NCBI RefSeq assembly: GCF_002931555.1
Contig: NZ_PSTZ01000009.1
Location: 62,001-126,000 of the forward strand
Direction: 5' to 3'
Source: Pseudoclavibacter sp. RFBB5
GTDB lineage: Bacteria; Actinomycetota; Actinomycetes; Actinomycetales; Microbacteriaceae
DNA: 64,000 nt
Numbering within the stretch: position 1 is the stretch's first letter; every line of letters starts with the position of its first letter. Below, in pieces: positions 62,957 to 64,000 of the stretch. The notes below the pieces were generated by a model that was not told the origin of the DNA, ran no database searches, and worked only from the letters and a program-made list of their open reading frames with translations. Both the position numbers and the translations under genes were made by a program.

Positions 62957-62992
62957 CTGAGGGCAGGGGCGATTTCGCGCCCCTGCCCTCAG
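62957..62992 (+). terminator. Terminator after the second lamin-tail gene
   Basis: CTGAGGGCAGGGGCG (62957-62971) and its complement (62978-62992) give a perfect 15-bp stem with a 6-nt loop. The stem is an extended copy of the one at 60209. Confidence 0.82.
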
Positions 62993-63177
62993 TCGTCTCC
63001 CGGACGACCCGTGGGGCGTCGGCTTCCCGGCTTCCTGCGGGGAGTCCTCCCCCGCATCCACCCCCAGCCACCCAGTTCCGTTAGCGTGTCTTCCAGCACG
63101 GTCGGCTTCGTCGGATCGCGAGGAAGCGCCCCGCCCCACCTTCGGCCGTGTCATGCCCTCGCCATGAAGGAGACCTC

Positions 63178-63990
63178 GTGAAGAAGCTCGTGCGCACGTC
63201 AGCGGTCGCGCTGACCGCCCTGTTCCTGCTGTCGGGATGCGCGCTCGTCGGGCAGATGTCCGGCGGCGAGACGCCAGAGGTCGAGACGACCTCGACCTCG
63301 GAGAGCACTCCAGGTGCGCCCGGCGAGACGACCCCCTCGGAGTCGTCCGACCCCGGCGCGTTCGCCGTCAGCTACGCCTGCCGGATGGCCGACACTCGCA
63401 CGTTCGCGGAAGCCCCATCCGACCTTGCCGAGATCTGGGCGCTCGGCGACGACGTCACCCGCTGCACGGGCAAGTCGAACGGCGGGACCACGTTCTCGGA
63501 GACCGAGCAGAAGGCACTCGACGCCCTCGGACAGGCCGCCACGGACGACGACAAGGATGTGGCACCCGACGACGTGCGCCTCGCCGATGTCTACGCGCTC
63601 TGCGCGACCCCGGGGTTCTACTTCGCGATCTCCCCCGGCATCTCGACGGACGAGCAGTCGTCGCAGCTCGAAGCCGCCCTCATCCTCTGCCCTGAGCACC
63701 CGGACGCGGAGTCCGCCAGGACCTCGCTGAACACCTACGAGGCCAACGTCACCGCCGGCAACGACGGCACGCGCTTCAACGACGGCGTCTGGAAGGTCGG
63801 CGACGAGATCAAGCCGGGCACCTACAAGCCCGAGACGCCGAGCGACAACTGCCGCTGGTTCCGCTACGACGACAAGGGCGAGTGGATCGAGACGTCGTAC
63901 GACAAGACCCAGGCCGAGATCGTCGTCACGATCGACGCCAAGGACAGCACGTTCGAGTCGCGCAACTGCGGGTACTGGCGCGCCTCCTGA
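63178..63990 (+). CDS. Lipoprotein of unknown function
   Basis: 270 residues. A signal peptide ending in the lipobox LLSGC (Cys21), a Ser/Thr/Glu-rich linker ~30-55, a helical middle (~60-190, YACRMADTRTFAEAPSDLAE), and a C-terminal domain of ~70 residues (GVWKVGDEIKPGTYKPETPS, CRWFRYDDKGEWIE, ending NCGYWRAS). That last pattern (VGxxIxPGTY ... C.W ... C..W) recurs in actinobacterial secreted and lipoproteins of unknown role. GTG 63178 is chosen because AAGGAG lies 6 bp upstream and the signal peptide starts there. It ends 10 bp before the window edge. Confidence 0.8.
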   Translation: MKKLVRTSAVALTALFLLSGCALVGQMSGGETPEVETTSTSESTPGAPGETTPSESSDPGAFAVSYACRMADTRTFAEAPSDLAEIWALGDDVTRCTGKSNGGTTFSETEQKALDALGQAATDDDKDVAPDDVRLADVYALCATPGFYFAISPGISTDEQSSQLEAALILCPEHPDAESARTSLNTYEANVTAGNDGTRFNDGVWKVGDEIKPGTYKPETPSDNCRWFRYDDKGEWIETSYDKTQAEIVVTIDAKDSTFESRNCGYWRAS

Positions 63991-64000
63991 CCACCTGTCG

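Overview
This window is high-GC chromosomal DNA of an actinobacterium, most probably a member of the Microbacteriaceae (genus not resolvable from sequence alone). The evidence is the codon use, the gene order glmS-acpS-alr-tsaE-tsaB-tsaD, the rplM-rpsI-glmM linkage, a complete actinobacterial str/S10/spc/alpha ribosomal supercluster, wild-type actinobacterial RpoB and RpoC, and LAxTG-type surface proteins. Nearly everything from 237 to 57528 is on the minus strand; only the methyltransferase fragment at the left edge, coaA and the genes after 57957 are on the plus strand. No tRNA, rRNA, insertion sequence, phage or CRISPR array is visible.

Left part (1-10.2 kb): the tail of a methyltransferase, three low-complexity DUF4190-like membrane proteins, a small membrane protein, then a tightly packed essential cluster. 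That cluster is a RimI-TsaD fusion, TsaB and TsaE (tRNA t6A synthesis), an abnormally long 627-residue alanine racemase that looks like a tandem pseudo-dimer, holo-ACP synthase and GlmS. coaA diverges from glmS across a 60-bp gap with apparently leaderless starts on both sides.

11.4-17.6 kb: a mannitol unit (ptsH-mtlA-mtlF-mtlD) with a strong hairpin between mtlA and mtlF, followed upstream by rplM-rpsI-glmM. Together with glmS, glmM supplies hexosamine precursors for the cell wall.

17.7-47.2 kb: truA, the alpha operon (infA-rpmJ-rpsM-rpsK-rpoA-rplQ, no rpsD), map, then five inserted genes (three membrane proteins, a class III CoA-transferase and a glutaryl-CoA dehydrogenase). After these come adk-secY, the spc operon (no rpsN between rplE and rpsH, where two hairpins sit instead), the S10 operon, an SGNH-type acyltransferase, and the str operon (rpsL-rpsG-fusA-tuf). 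The operons are punctuated by hairpins, some of them clear terminators and some internal.

47.2-57.8 kb: three poorly characterised genes, one of them a 595-residue acidic, mostly disordered membrane protein, then rpoC and rpoB with a well-formed promoter.

57.9-64 kb: a small two-domain DUF1540 protein with its own promoter and terminator, then two tandem paralogous surface proteins (one or three lamin-tail domains plus a beta-propeller and a LATTG sortase signal). They share an almost identical 440-bp block that suggests recent gene conversion. The window ends with a lipoprotein.
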